Shown here one piece after another: positions 46,306 through 55,113 of a stretch of DNA of 61,608 nucleotides. This DNA comes from Pseudomonas syringae (GTDB lineage Bacteria; Pseudomonadota; Gammaproteobacteria; Pseudomonadales; Pseudomonadaceae), in the NCBI RefSeq assembly GCF_023278085.1, contig NZ_CP066266.1, positions 1 through 61,608 on the forward strand. Direction: 5' to 3'. Below the pieces are notes generated by a model that saw only the letters and a list, made by a program, of their open reading frames with translations, was not told the DNA's origin and did no database searches. A program made the position numbers and the translations under genes. How positions within the stretch are numbered: position 1 is the stretch's first letter; each line of letters begins with the position of its first letter.

Positions 46306-46662
46306 ATGTGGTGGAAAATCTTGCTATCAATCGTATTCATGATGGCTGTGTGCTTCGTGATCGGGCTGTACGCAGGGGGGGCTATGTATCTGCACCTGAC
46401 CCAAGGTCACTTCGCGGGCTTGGCCTGGGACACGCTATGGGAGACCCGCAAGCTGGCCTGGAACGACCGGCGGATGCTGTACGTGCCCTGGTCATGGTGT
46501 GTGACCGCTGCCCTCACCTTCTTGCCGGTCGGCATAACGCTGATGGCCCTTTTCGTGCGTTTGAAGCCCAAGACCTCGCTACACGGTGATGCCCGCTTTG
46601 CCAACAACCGCGAGCTGCGCCAGTTCGAGTACCAAGGTGAGTACAAGAACACCAGCAAGTAG
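46306..46662 (+). CDS. VirD4 N-terminal membrane domain as a separate gene
   Basis: 118 residues: two membrane segments (LLSIVFMMAVCFVIGLYAGG; CVTAALTFLPVGITLMALFV) then KTSLHGDARFANNRELRQFE, which is the characteristic stretch of VirD4/TraG coupling proteins just before their ATPase domain. The reading frame stops 15 residues later. The ATPase domain is encoded at 47342, after two other genes. It probably anchors the separate ATPase in the membrane (inference). Immediately follows virB11. Confidence 0.8.
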   Translation: MWWKILLSIVFMMAVCFVIGLYAGGAMYLHLTQGHFAGLAWDTLWETRKLAWNDRRMLYVPWSWCVTAALTFLPVGITLMALFVRLKPKTSLHGDARFANNRELRQFEYQGEYKNTSK

Positions 46663-46781
46663 GTAGTGCACCCGCATCGCCCCCTGATACATCCGCATTT
46701 TCAAACCATCCCACTGCACTGCCACGCAGACGGCTAGCACCGCCTGACGTCGAGCAGTGCCCGGATCACAAGGAAATACAT

Positions 46782-47099
46782 ATGAGCATATTTGCACCCC
46801 GCAACCCGTTCACACTGCCAGAGCTAGAAGAAAACGAAGTGGTTTTCCCCGCATCGTTGGTGAAAAGCGCATGCACGTTAGCTGCGCACTACATCGCAGC
46901 TCGTGAGCAAACCGACTCCGAAAGAGCGTCGAGCGTTGACCAGGATATCGGTGCGTTCTTGACCGAGGAATTTGCTACTCGTGATAGTCAGGTCTTGTTC
47001 CGAACACGGTTCATGACGCTGTTCGCTGATTGCAACGCTTCGTTTGGTGCGCTTAATCACTGGCACAGTAAGTGGGCCTATGAAGATGACCGGATCTAG
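46782..47099 (+). CDS. Hypothetical protein between the two VirD4 parts, 105 aa
   Basis: Not recognised. A soluble helical protein (MSIFAPRNPFTLPELEENEV, then KSACTLAAHYIAAREQTDSE and RFMTLFADCNASFGALNHWH). AAGGAA precedes the ATG. Its place between the two halves of the coupling protein makes a role in transfer likely but unproven. Confidence 0.6.
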   Translation: MSIFAPRNPFTLPELEENEVVFPASLVKSACTLAAHYIAAREQTDSERASSVDQDIGAFLTEEFATRDSQVLFRTRFMTLFADCNASFGALNHWHSKWAYEDDRI

Positions 47100-47108
47100 G
47101 AGAGTGAC

Positions 47109-47342
47109 ATGAACGTTCGTACCGCACTGACCCTGTCCGCTGTGTTCATGCTGCCCCTGACCGGCTGCGCGACTCAGTCACAGCTTGATCGACAGGCGAA
47201 CCAGCTCGAAGTCATCAGCGCCTCGCTCAAGCAGATCCAGGCCAACCAACAGGTGTCCATCGCTCTGCAACACCAGCAGGCCGCGCTTCAGGCTCAAAGC
47301 AACGAAGCTCAGGCGATTGAGCGTCAAGCGGGGAGCCGCTGA
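47109..47342 (+). CDS. Small coiled-coil lipoprotein between the two VirD4 parts
   Basis: 77 residues with a lipobox (LPLTGC, Cys20) and a mature part that is one glutamine/alanine-rich coiled coil (QLDRQANQLEVISASLKQIQ, QQAALQAQSNEAQAI). Its stop codon overlaps the start of the VirD4 ATPase gene (TGATG). Possibly a second VirB7-like or transfer accessory lipoprotein. Confidence 0.65.
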   Translation: MNVRTALTLSAVFMLPLTGCATQSQLDRQANQLEVISASLKQIQANQQVSIALQHQQAALQAQSNEAQAIERQAGSR

Positions 47343-48994
47343 TGGGCAAAGCTAAATCCAAACCCATCAGCTCGACTAACCCCCAAGAGCGGATCGAGGA
47401 GTACCCTGCATTCCTCTTGGGCAAGCACCCCACCAAAGACGTATTTTTGGCCAGCTATGGCCAACAGTTTGTGATGTTGGCTGCGCCTCCAGGCTCGATG
47501 AAAGGCGTCAGTGCGGTGATACCCAACCTGTTGAGCTACCCCGATTCAATGGTGGTCAACGATCCGAAGTTTGAGAACTGGGACATTACGTCAGGCTTTC
47601 GTGCCTCTGCTGGTCACAAAGTGTTCCGCTTTTCGCCCGAGCGCCTGGAAACGCATCGCTGGAACCCGGTCAGTGCCATTAACCGCGATCCTCTGTATCG
47701 GCTAGGCGATATTCGTACCCTGGCCCGCGTGTTGTTCGTCTCCGACAACCCCAAGAACCAGGAGTGGTACAACAAGGCCGGCAACGTTTTTACATCCATC
47801 CTGCTGTACCTGATGGAAACGCCGGAAATGCCCTGTACGTTGCCCCAGGCCTACGAAATTGGCTCATTGGGTACCGGGATAGGGACGTGGGCTCAGCAGA
47901 TTATCGAATTGCGCAGCATCGGACCTAATGCGCTCAGCTTTGAAACCCTTCGAGAGCTTAACGGTGTGTACGAAGCATCGAAAAACAAGAGCAGCGGTTG
48001 GTCAACCACCGTGGATATCGTGCGCGACGTGTTGTCGGTGTATGCCGAAAAAACCGTGGCCTGGGCGGTGTCGGGTGACGACATCGACTTTGCCAAAATG
48101 CGCGAGGAGAAGACCACCGTTTACTTCAGCGTGACGGAAGGCAACCTGAAGAAGTACGGCCCGCTGATGAACCTGTTTTTCACCCAGGCGATTCGGCTCA
48201 ATTCCAAGGTCCTGCCTGAGCAAGGCGGGCACTGCGCAGATGGCACGCTACGGTACAAGTACCAACTGGCCCTGATGATGGACGAATTTGCAATCATGGG
48301 CCGCATGGAAATCATGGAAACCGCGCCAGCACTGACCCGAGGTGCCGGTCTGAGGTTTTTCCTCATTTTCCAGGGCAAAGACCAGATTCGTGCCGTCTAC
48401 GGAGAGGAAGCGGCCAACGGCATCATGAAGGCGATCCACAACGAAATCGTGTTCGCCCCCGGCGACATCAAGCTGGCCGAGGAGTACAGCAGGCGGTTAG
48501 GCAACACTACCGAGCGCGTTCATAACCAATCGTTGAACAGACAGAAGAATGAAATCGGTGCTCGAGGTCAAACAGACAGTTACAGCGAACAGGCCCGGCC
48601 CTTGTTGCTGCCCCAGGAGGTAAACGAGTTACCTTTTGACAAGCAATTGATTTTTGTCCAGGGCAACAGGCAAACAGAGCCAATGAAGATTCTGGCGCGC
48701 AAGATCATTTACTTCGAAGAGGACGTGTTCAAAGCGCGACAGAAGATGACCCCTCCGCCCTTGCCGGTTGGAGACGCAACCAAAATCGACGCGCTCACCG
48801 TGCCGGTACGCACCATTGAAGCCAAGGTCGCAGTGGCAGACACCAAGCCCATGCAGGCCGAACAACGGCAGCGCTGGAATCCCAAAGAAAAGGCCGCTAA
48901 CGCCGTTCCGGAACAGCCAGATGCGGCTCAGCCAGTTGATGTCGAGCCCGATCCCGAGCCTGCGCAGGCTGACGATACCCCCGAAACGATGTAA
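47342..48994 (+). CDS. virD4: VirD4/TraG coupling ATPase lacking its N-terminal membrane domain
   Basis: 550 residues corresponding to the cytoplasmic ATPase of type IV coupling proteins, which brings the relaxase-DNA complex to the channel. It starts shortly before AFLLGK (equivalent to the usual GIxLGK), has VVNDPKFENWDITSGFRA, Walker B LALMMDEFAIMGRM, and HNEIVFAPGD. The Walker A reads APPGSMKGV (Lys54), with Met where Gly normally precedes the lysine. There is no membrane segment; that part is the separate gene at 46306. Acidic proline-rich tail. Confidence 0.9.
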   Translation: MGKAKSKPISSTNPQERIEEYPAFLLGKHPTKDVFLASYGQQFVMLAAPPGSMKGVSAVIPNLLSYPDSMVVNDPKFENWDITSGFRASAGHKVFRFSPERLETHRWNPVSAINRDPLYRLGDIRTLARVLFVSDNPKNQEWYNKAGNVFTSILLYLMETPEMPCTLPQAYEIGSLGTGIGTWAQQIIELRSIGPNALSFETLRELNGVYEASKNKSSGWSTTVDIVRDVLSVYAEKTVAWAVSGDDIDFAKMREEKTTVYFSVTEGNLKKYGPLMNLFFTQAIRLNSKVLPEQGGHCADGTLRYKYQLALMMDEFAIMGRMEIMETAPALTRGAGLRFFLIFQGKDQIRAVYGEEAANGIMKAIHNEIVFAPGDIKLAEEYSRRLGNTTERVHNQSLNRQKNEIGARGQTDSYSEQARPLLLPQEVNELPFDKQLIFVQGNRQTEPMKILARKIIYFEEDVFKARQKMTPPPLPVGDATKIDALTVPVRTIEAKVAVADTKPMQAEQRQRWNPKEKAANAVPEQPDAAQPVDVEPDPEPAQADDTPETM

Positions 48995-49034
48995 CACCCC
49001 CATCGGCGCACCCAAGCGCCTGCAGGAGCAAAAC

Positions 49035-49397
49035 ATGAATACCTACAGCAAAACGGCTGACCGCCAAGGTCAGGCCGCTGGCAACGCCGTGCCTGGTCGC
49101 GGCAAAACGCGAGTCTGCGCGCTGTTCGCAGTGTGCCTCCTGGGCAGTGGCTCAGCCTTAGCCGGTGACCCGTGCAAGTCCGTGCTTTGCCTCTACGGCA
49201 AGTTCGCCGGCAATAGCGGTAGCAGCGAGTGCCGAAGCGCCGAGCAGGACTACTTCAGCATCCTGGTCAAGAAACACGGGAACATCAAATGGAGCGAAAC
49301 CGCTTCGGCGCGCCAGGACTACCTCAACAGCTGCCCCGGTGCTGATCAGAGCTACACCCAAAAAATCAACGACAAGTTCGGCAAGGTCCAGGGCTAG
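49035..49397 (+). CDS. TrbM/KikA-family conjugal transfer protein
   Basis: 120 residues: signal region (VCALFAVCLLGSGSALAGDP), then DPCKSVLCLYGKFAG, CRSAEQDYFSILVK and YLNSCPGADQSY, the cysteine pattern of TrbM/KikA/MpfK periplasmic proteins. AGGAGC precedes the ATG at 49035. Confidence 0.78.
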   Translation: MNTYSKTADRQGQAAGNAVPGRGKTRVCALFAVCLLGSGSALAGDPCKSVLCLYGKFAGNSGSSECRSAEQDYFSILVKKHGNIKWSETASARQDYLNSCPGADQSYTQKINDKFGKVQG

Positions 49398-49424
49398 GCC
49401 CAAGATCCTGACAAGGAGAACACC

Positions 49425-51590
49425 ATGCGAGTATTCATTGCGGAAAAGCCTGCCCTGGGCCAGGTCATTGCCGAGGCGCTGGGCACCGTCATACGCAAGG
49501 ACGGCTATTTCGAGTGCGGCAGCAACAATATCGTCACCTGGTGCGTTGGCCACCTGCTTGAACTGGCCCCGCCCGAGGTTCACAACCCTGCCTATAAAAA
49601 CTGGGTTCAGGCCGATTTGCCCCTGAGATTGCGCCCGGCCAAGTACCAACCCATTGCCCGTACTCGCGACCAGCTCAAAGTGGTCCAGCAGCTGATCGGT
49701 CGCGCCTCGGAAATCGTTCACGCCGGTGACCCGGACGACGAAGGCCAGTTGCTGGTCGACGAGGTCCTGGTGCATTTCGGCAACACCGCGCCGGTCAAAC
49801 GCATCCTGATCAATGACATGAACGCCAATGCCGCCCGCAAAGCATTGGACGGCCTGCGCGACAACAGCGAGTTTTACGGCCTGTTCCAGAAGGCCCTGGC
49901 CCGCAGCATCGGCGATCAGCTCTACGGGTTCAACATGACCCGCGCCTGCACCCTGGCCGGTAGGGCCAAGGGTGTCAAAAGCGTGTTATCAGTGGGGCGC
50001 GTGCAAACCCCTATCCTGGGACTGATCGTGAACCGCTACCTGGCCAACAAGAGTCACGCCAGTGCGTTTTACTACACGGTTGCGGCAAGCCTGGCCTTCG
50101 GTAGCAGTCGTACCCAGGCCCGCCTGGTGGTGGCCGCGGATGCCCCGCTCGATGACAAGAACCGGATCACTGACGAGGCCTACGCCACCCAGGTGGCCGA
50201 CGCGTGCCGGATGAAGCCAGCAGACGTGACCGAAGCCCGGGTGGAGGAGAAGCAAACGCCCGCACCTTTGCCGTTCGCGTTGCTGGACCTTCAGGTGTAC
50301 ATGAGCAAGACCCACAGCATCGATGCGGAGAAAACCCTAGCCCTGACCCAGGCACTGCGCGAGAAGTACAAGGCCATCACCTACAACCGTTCCGATTGCA
50401 GCTACCTGTCCGACGAACAATTTGCCGAGGCTCCGGAGACCTTGAACCTGCTAAGTCAGGCCCTGCCGGATTTGGCCGGGATGTTCACCGAGGTGAATTC
50501 GGAACGTAAAAGCCGGGCGTTTGACGACAGCAAGGTCTCGGCGCACACCGCGATCATCCCAACGGCAGTGAAGATCGACATTGCCCAGCTAAGTGACGAT
50601 GAACGCGCCGTGTACCTGGCCATCGTCAAACGCTACGTCGCGCAGTTCTTGCCCGAGAAACGCTACCTCAGTGCCGAGGTGCGTTTTGGCGTGAACGGAC
50701 ACTCCTTCGTTGCGCGCTCCACCAAAGTGACGCAGCCAGGGTGGACGGCGCAGGTCACTGAAGAAAACGAGCAAGACGAAGACGCGTCGGACGCCGCCGA
50801 GGTCGCGAGCCCCTTCGATGCTCTGGCGGATATGAAAGTCGGTGACGCCGGGGTATGCGATGGCATTACGGTGGCCAAGGAAAAGACCAAGCCCCTGCCG
50901 CTTTATACCGAAGCCACGTTGCTCAAGGATCTGCAGCGCGTGGCCAAGTATGTGAAAGACCCGCGCATCAAGCAGCTGCTGATCGACCGTGACCAGGGCA
51001 AGAAAGGCGAGAACGGCGGCATCGGCACCCCGGCGACCCGTGGTGCGGTACTGGCCAAGTTGCAGGAGCGTGGTTTCTACGCGGTAGAGAAGAAAAAACT
51101 GATCCCCACCGCGTTGGGGCTGGAGTTCATTGCCGCGTTGCCAGCGATTGCGACCACGCCGGACATGACCGCGCTCTGGCATGAACAGCAACAGATGATC
51201 GAGGCCGGTGAACTGACCGTGGACGCGTTCCTGGACGAACTGGAGGACTTCATTGCCCACCAGGTGCAGAACGTGGACCTGGGCAACGTGCAGGGTGACG
51301 GCAAGCCGGTGCTGGACAGCCTGAACGCCCAGTGCCCCATGTGCGGCAGTGAACTGGCTGTCACCCCGCGAGTGATCGGCTGTCGCGCCTGCGCCTTCAA
51401 GTTCTACCCGGAAGTCAGCGGCAAGATGCTGTCCCCCGGCCAGATCGAGGCGCTGCTGACTACGGGCAAGACCGGTGTACTGAAGGGGTTTCACAGCAAG
51501 AAAACCGGCAAGTCCTTTGAAGCGGCCCTGAAGCTCAACCACGAAGCCAAGCTGGAATTCGTATACAGCCGCAAACCCACGCGCGCATGA
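49425..51590 (+). CDS. topB: DNA topoisomerase III (TraE/TopB-like)
   Basis: Type IA topoisomerase of 721 residues, common in conjugative plasmids. TOPRIM motif (MRVFIAEKPALGQVIAEAL; AGDPDDEGQLLVDEV), catalytic Tyr320 in ITYNRSDCSYL (the usual Pro after Tyr is Asn here), GTPATRGAVL, and a C-terminal four-cysteine zinc finger (CPMC ... CRAC, about 640-660). Likely resolves intermediates during replication or transfer. Confidence 0.93.
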   Translation: MRVFIAEKPALGQVIAEALGTVIRKDGYFECGSNNIVTWCVGHLLELAPPEVHNPAYKNWVQADLPLRLRPAKYQPIARTRDQLKVVQQLIGRASEIVHAGDPDDEGQLLVDEVLVHFGNTAPVKRILINDMNANAARKALDGLRDNSEFYGLFQKALARSIGDQLYGFNMTRACTLAGRAKGVKSVLSVGRVQTPILGLIVNRYLANKSHASAFYYTVAASLAFGSSRTQARLVVAADAPLDDKNRITDEAYATQVADACRMKPADVTEARVEEKQTPAPLPFALLDLQVYMSKTHSIDAEKTLALTQALREKYKAITYNRSDCSYLSDEQFAEAPETLNLLSQALPDLAGMFTEVNSERKSRAFDDSKVSAHTAIIPTAVKIDIAQLSDDERAVYLAIVKRYVAQFLPEKRYLSAEVRFGVNGHSFVARSTKVTQPGWTAQVTEENEQDEDASDAAEVASPFDALADMKVGDAGVCDGITVAKEKTKPLPLYTEATLLKDLQRVAKYVKDPRIKQLLIDRDQGKKGENGGIGTPATRGAVLAKLQERGFYAVEKKKLIPTALGLEFIAALPAIATTPDMTALWHEQQQMIEAGELTVDAFLDELEDFIAHQVQNVDLGNVQGDGKPVLDSLNAQCPMCGSELAVTPRVIGCRACAFKFYPEVSGKMLSPGQIEALLTTGKTGVLKGFHSKKTGKSFEAALKLNHEAKLEFVYSRKPTRA

Positions 51591-51617
51591 CCCCTCTCCT
51601 CAACGGAGGCATTTGCT

Positions 51618-52385
51618 ATGTCAGACGAGAAATTACCCAAGGGAGCGTATGCCGCCCTTGAAGCGCTTCAGGCCCAGGCTGTAGCAGTAACAGCTTCGAT
51701 TCCAAGCAATGACCTTGAAGCTGTGGCATTGGGCCGCAAGGCACTTGCGGACGCTCAGGCACAAATGGCGAAACATCCGAATTGGGTGGCCAAGATCATC
51801 AAGGCGCTGCTGATAGCCCCATTCGACGAAGTCACCATCCTGACCGCAGACGCTGATTGGCTTGCACAGACCTTTACCGAACGTGTTGCTCAGTGGCCAC
51901 CTGGTGACACGATGACTGCGTACTGCCCCAACTGCGAAACCCCCGCAACTGTCGATATCGTCAACGTCAGGAAGTGGGAAATGACTTGGCGTCCAGTGGA
52001 TTGCGACACCTGTTTTGCCGAGTTTGAGTTGTCGGCAGACGGCACAACAGCCTTGATATTGGCCCCTGCTGCGCAGTCTTCGGCCCGGGGCCGCGAGCTG
52101 TTGAAAACGACAATCCATTTTGATCCCGACGCTAGTAAAAACGCCCCCTACACCACTGCCGTTGAAATCTTGCTTGGTGGTGTGGGCCGTCTGATGTTTC
52201 CCGATGGCACCGAGCAGTTTGTGGACGATGACGCCGAACCGGCGCTGATCTATTCGCCACGCCTTCAGCCCGACGCCCTGGAGCAGTTCTGCGAAGAACA
52301 CATGGATCGCTACGAGCGTTTTCATGAGGAACACGAAGCGCAATTGGCAGGCTTCGAACGTATCGCCATGGACGCCTTTTGGTAA
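51618..52385 (+). CDS. Hypothetical zinc-ribbon protein, 255 aa
   Basis: Not recognised as a family. Helical N-terminal half, then a CPNC ... CDTC pair (about residues 103-134) that looks like a zinc ribbon, and an acidic histidine-rich C-terminus (EEHMDRYERFHEEHEAQL). GGAGG precedes the ATG. It lies between topoisomerase III and SSB genes, which suggests a DNA-related job. Confidence 0.65.
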   Translation: MSDEKLPKGAYAALEALQAQAVAVTASIPSNDLEAVALGRKALADAQAQMAKHPNWVAKIIKALLIAPFDEVTILTADADWLAQTFTERVAQWPPGDTMTAYCPNCETPATVDIVNVRKWEMTWRPVDCDTCFAEFELSADGTTALILAPAAQSSARGRELLKTTIHFDPDASKNAPYTTAVEILLGGVGRLMFPDGTEQFVDDDAEPALIYSPRLQPDALEQFCEEHMDRYERFHEEHEAQLAGFERIAMDAFW

Positions 52386-52449
52386 ATCCATAGGTCTCGT
52401 AACACCCCCTCACATCCCTTTAAGCACTCATTGAAGAAGGAGCGCAATC

Positions 52450-53055
52450 ATGGCGCGTGGCATCAATAAAGTGATCCTGGTAGGCACCTGCGGACAAGAC
52501 CCTGACTGTCGATACCTGCCCAACGGCACTGCGGTGACCAACCTGAGCCTGGCCACCAGTGAGCAGTGGACTGACAAGCAGAGCGGGCAGAAGGTCGAGA
52601 AGACCGAATGGCACCGCGTGTCGCTGTTCGGCAAGGTCGCCGAAATCGCCGGCGAATACCTGCACAAGGGTTCGCAGGTCTACATCGAGGGCAAGCTGCA
52701 AACCCGCGAATGGGAAAAGGACGGGATCAAACGCTACACCACTGAAATCGTCGTGGACATGCAGGGCACGATGCAGCTGCTTGGTGGCCGTCCACAGGGC
52801 GACTCCCCACAAGGGCAGACCGGCCACGGCAGCGGCGGCAGTGATCACCAGGAACCTCCTCGGCAGCAAGCCCCCCAACAAGCGGCGCCTGAAAAATCGT
52901 CCGGCAAAGGCAAAGCCGCATCAAAACCGCCACGTGCATCAGGCAAGCAGGCACAGGCCAAAGTGCCCGAACCGCAACCCGCTGGGGATTTTGACGGCAG
53001 TGATGACAAAATCCCGTTCATGGACCCCTATCGGTTCAACAGGATGTTGGTCTGA
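52450..53055 (+). CDS. ssb: Single-stranded DNA-binding protein
   Basis: 201 residues: OB-fold ([20 protein letters not shown] ... [18 protein letters not shown]), then a Gln/Pro-rich linker. The usual acidic tip DDxIPF appears as SDDKIPF but is followed by 11 more residues ([11 protein letters not shown]), so it is not at the terminus. Protects plasmid single strands during transfer and replication. Confidence 0.93.
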   Translation: MARGINKVILVGTCGQDPDCRYLPNGTAVTNLSLATSEQWTDKQSGQKVEKTEWHRVSLFGKVAEIAGEYLHKGSQVYIEGKLQTREWEKDGIKRYTTEIVVDMQGTMQLLGGRPQGDSPQGQTGHGSGGSDHQEPPRQQAPQQAAPEKSSGKGKAASKPPRASGKQAQAKVPEPQPAGDFDGSDDKIPFMDPYRFNRMLV

Positions 53056-53185
53056 CCCATCCGCACAGCGATCTTGCCCACGTCAGGTGCCGCGCTCCCG
53101 GCTCGTCGTGACGCGCTTTATCGTCGCGGCGAACGGAAGCACGGGCGCAGCGCACACTTGACGCTACCTCTTTCAGAAAGGCTCA

Positions 53186-53332
53186 CCTTGGGAGTGTGGG
53201 GTAGCTTCACCACCCCGCGCTCCCGAGGTCAACGCGGCCGTTGCGAGATGACAAGGGCCGCGCCCTTGGTGTTCAAACCGCCCAGCATCAACATTTTTCA
53301 GATCAAGCACACCGGGTGGTGTTTACCCGGTG
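53186..53332. promoter_or_regulatory. Three consecutive hairpins in the gap before stbB
   Basis: Stem 1: 53186-53202 with 53212-53228, 17 pairs including three G-U, loop 9. Stem 2: CAAGGGC/GCCCTTG with a CGC loop (53252-53268). Stem 3: CACCGGGT/ACCCGGTG with a 7-base loop (53310-53332). The 305-bp gap has no gene. None has a T-run. Could be an RNA leader, a replication-start (single-strand) structure or a protein-binding site. Confidence 0.5.
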
Positions 53333-53360
53333 CGAACCCCTCTATTCAAGGATTACCCAG

Positions 53361-54095
53361 ATGAAATTCATCAAAAAGAAAGTCGTGGTCATCAATTACA
53401 CCGGCACCGTTGGCAAAACTACCATCGCGGCAAACCTGCTGTGGCCACGTATGGGCGGTGCGCCGCTCTATGCCATTGAGTCAATCAACGAAACGGCTGA
53501 GAACCTTGGCCTTGATGTTGAGAAGTTGCGCGGCAATGCTTTCCGCGAGCTGTTCAAACGACTCATGCTTGAGGATCAGGCAATCATCGATGTTGGAGCG
53601 TCCAACGTTGAAGATTTTATGGCCAACCTGGAAGAGTTTGATGAAGCCCATGAGGAAGTCGACTACTTCGTGATCCCGGTCACTTCAGGCACCAAGGAGC
53701 AAAAAGAAACGGTCAGTATGATTAGTAGCCTGGCCACACTTGGCGTACCCCCTGAAAAAATTCTTATATTGTTCAACCGTGTCAAAAAGGACGTGAAAAC
53801 AGAGTTTCCGATTATTTTTGCTTTTCACCAGCGCGCCAGTGCCTTCACGTTGAATACTGAATGTGCCGTGTTCGAGTCAGAACTGTTTGATGCTTTGTCT
53901 ATTCACCGCATTTCAATGCAAAGCATTATGGACGATGACACAGACTACAAAGAACTTCTCAAGGACAAAGAGGCTAGCGCACAAGAGCGTGATCGTTGGT
54001 CTGATATGTACGGACTGAAGCTCTTGTGTAAAGGCGTAAACCGCAAGCTTGATGGGGTTTTCGCCGCTCTGTTTGGCCTTGAGGTGATCAAATGA
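53361..54095 (+). CDS. stbB: StbB-like plasmid stability ATPase
   Basis: 244 residues with a Walker A NYTGTVGKTTIAANLL (residues 12-27), SINETAENLGLDVEKL, and DVGASNVEDFMANLEEFDEA, matching the StbB/TraL family of P-loop proteins in IncW-type plasmids. In R388, StbB works with StbA and StbC in plasmid positioning and transfer. No StbA is seen. Start at 53361; a longer reading from 53241 has no homology. Overlaps stbC by 4 bases. Confidence 0.83.
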   Translation: MKFIKKKVVVINYTGTVGKTTIAANLLWPRMGGAPLYAIESINETAENLGLDVEKLRGNAFRELFKRLMLEDQAIIDVGASNVEDFMANLEEFDEAHEEVDYFVIPVTSGTKEQKETVSMISSLATLGVPPEKILILFNRVKKDVKTEFPIIFAFHQRASAFTLNTECAVFESELFDALSIHRISMQSIMDDDTDYKELLKDKEASAQERDRWSDMYGLKLLCKGVNRKLDGVFAALFGLEVIK

Positions 54096-54664
54096 GTGAA
54101 CATGAAACTATTCCCTCTACAGCGCGTGATGCTCTGATCATTGAGCTTTTGAGTGATGTAGGTCGTTTGCACGATGATGTAAAACGTATTCCGAAGCTGC
54201 TTGAACTATCCATGAGGGAATCACTGGATATTGTGGCCGACGCTGTAGAAGATGCGGAAGACACCGCGTTGCTTTTGCAAGAAACGACGAAGGAAGTCAT
54301 TCAAGCGACTGCCGCCAAAGCAGGTGTGGACGTCGCTCTTGAAATGTCCACGGCCATTCACCAGAGTTTAGAGCGAGTGTTCGAACCTGCTTTGCAGCGC
54401 GCAGCGATTAAAATCGATGGCTTGGAAAAGCGAGTCAGCGCTTTATCCGGCAATTTTCGTGACACCCAGGCCTCACGGTTCAACTACATTGTCCTGGCGG
54501 GATTTGTGGCTGTGAGTATCGCGGTGGTTTGTGCAATGGGGTGGGTAGCGATCAAGGCTCAGGATGTTAATGAAACCAATCGATGGTTTTATCACGAATA
54601 CAAAAAACAGCAGGCTGTCATTGATACGCTACCATCTGCCATTAAAAAACAGTTTGCACAGTAA
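54092..54664 (+). CDS. stbC: StbC-like membrane protein
   Basis: 190 residues: long helical/coiled cytoplasmic part (ARDALIIELLSDVGRLHDDV; MSTAIHQSLERVFEPALQRA), one C-terminal membrane segment (YIVLAGFVAVSIAVVCAMGW) and a short tail. Overlap with stbB (ATGA) and layout fit StbC of R388-like plasmids; sequence alone is weakly diagnostic. Confidence 0.72.
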   Translation: MSEHETIPSTARDALIIELLSDVGRLHDDVKRIPKLLELSMRESLDIVADAVEDAEDTALLLQETTKEVIQATAAKAGVDVALEMSTAIHQSLERVFEPALQRAAIKIDGLEKRVSALSGNFRDTQASRFNYIVLAGFVAVSIAVVCAMGWVAIKAQDVNETNRWFYHEYKKQQAVIDTLPSAIKKQFAQ

Positions 54665-54690
54665 CTACTGAGCCAACAACCATTCAACTG

Positions 54691-55113
54691 TCATGGCTTG
54701 GAAGTTCTGTTTGCGTCACTGATGACTTCGGCCCAGTTCGTGTTTTCCACCTCCTCCCTGATCTGCTTCATGCTTTGCCTGAAGTTGGCTTGTGGCGTGG
54801 TCTTCTCGCCATTCAGCAATGCGGGTTTGCTGACCTCTGCGCTGTCGCTTTTGTCAGGAAGGGGGTGTTTAACCTGTCCTGCTCGTTTGTGGCTTTTCCG
54901 AATTCTGTACAGCGCCTGGTCGAAGTGACGAAGGCTGATCTCTAGTCCGGTATCCAACAGTTTCTGATGAATCACCGTCCTGCTCACACCTGAGTTCAGG
55001 GCGTTTTCGATCACGTCATACAGATCGCGGATTTGCGCAGTGTACGACCTAGCCTTGGTGTCCTGGGCCAATTCTGCCAATGCTTCACGCCTGTTTTCGG
55101 TTTCTTGAGCCAC
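54691..55113 (-). CDS. TraK-like oriT-binding protein
   Basis: 140 residues from a GTG start at 55113 (AAGGGG 6 bases upstream). The segment AQIRDLYDVIENALNSGVSR followed by LEISLRHFDQALYRIRKSHK matches the TraK pattern (helical DNA-binding proteins of IncP plasmids that wrap oriT). Divergent from the mobilisation genes across the oriT region, exactly as traK is in RP4. A longer reading upstream lacks support. Confidence 0.72.
   Translation of the reverse strand: MAQETENRREALAELAQDTKARSYTAQIRDLYDVIENALNSGVSRTVIHQKLLDTGLEISLRHFDQALYRIRKSHKRAGQVKHPLPDKSDSAEVSKPALLNGEKTTPQANFRQSMKQIREEVENTNWAEVISDANRTSKP

Noticed and set aside
50589..51542. 317-codon minus-strand ORF opposite topoisomerase III
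   Set aside because: Antisense shadow of a gene with clear type IA topoisomerase motifs.
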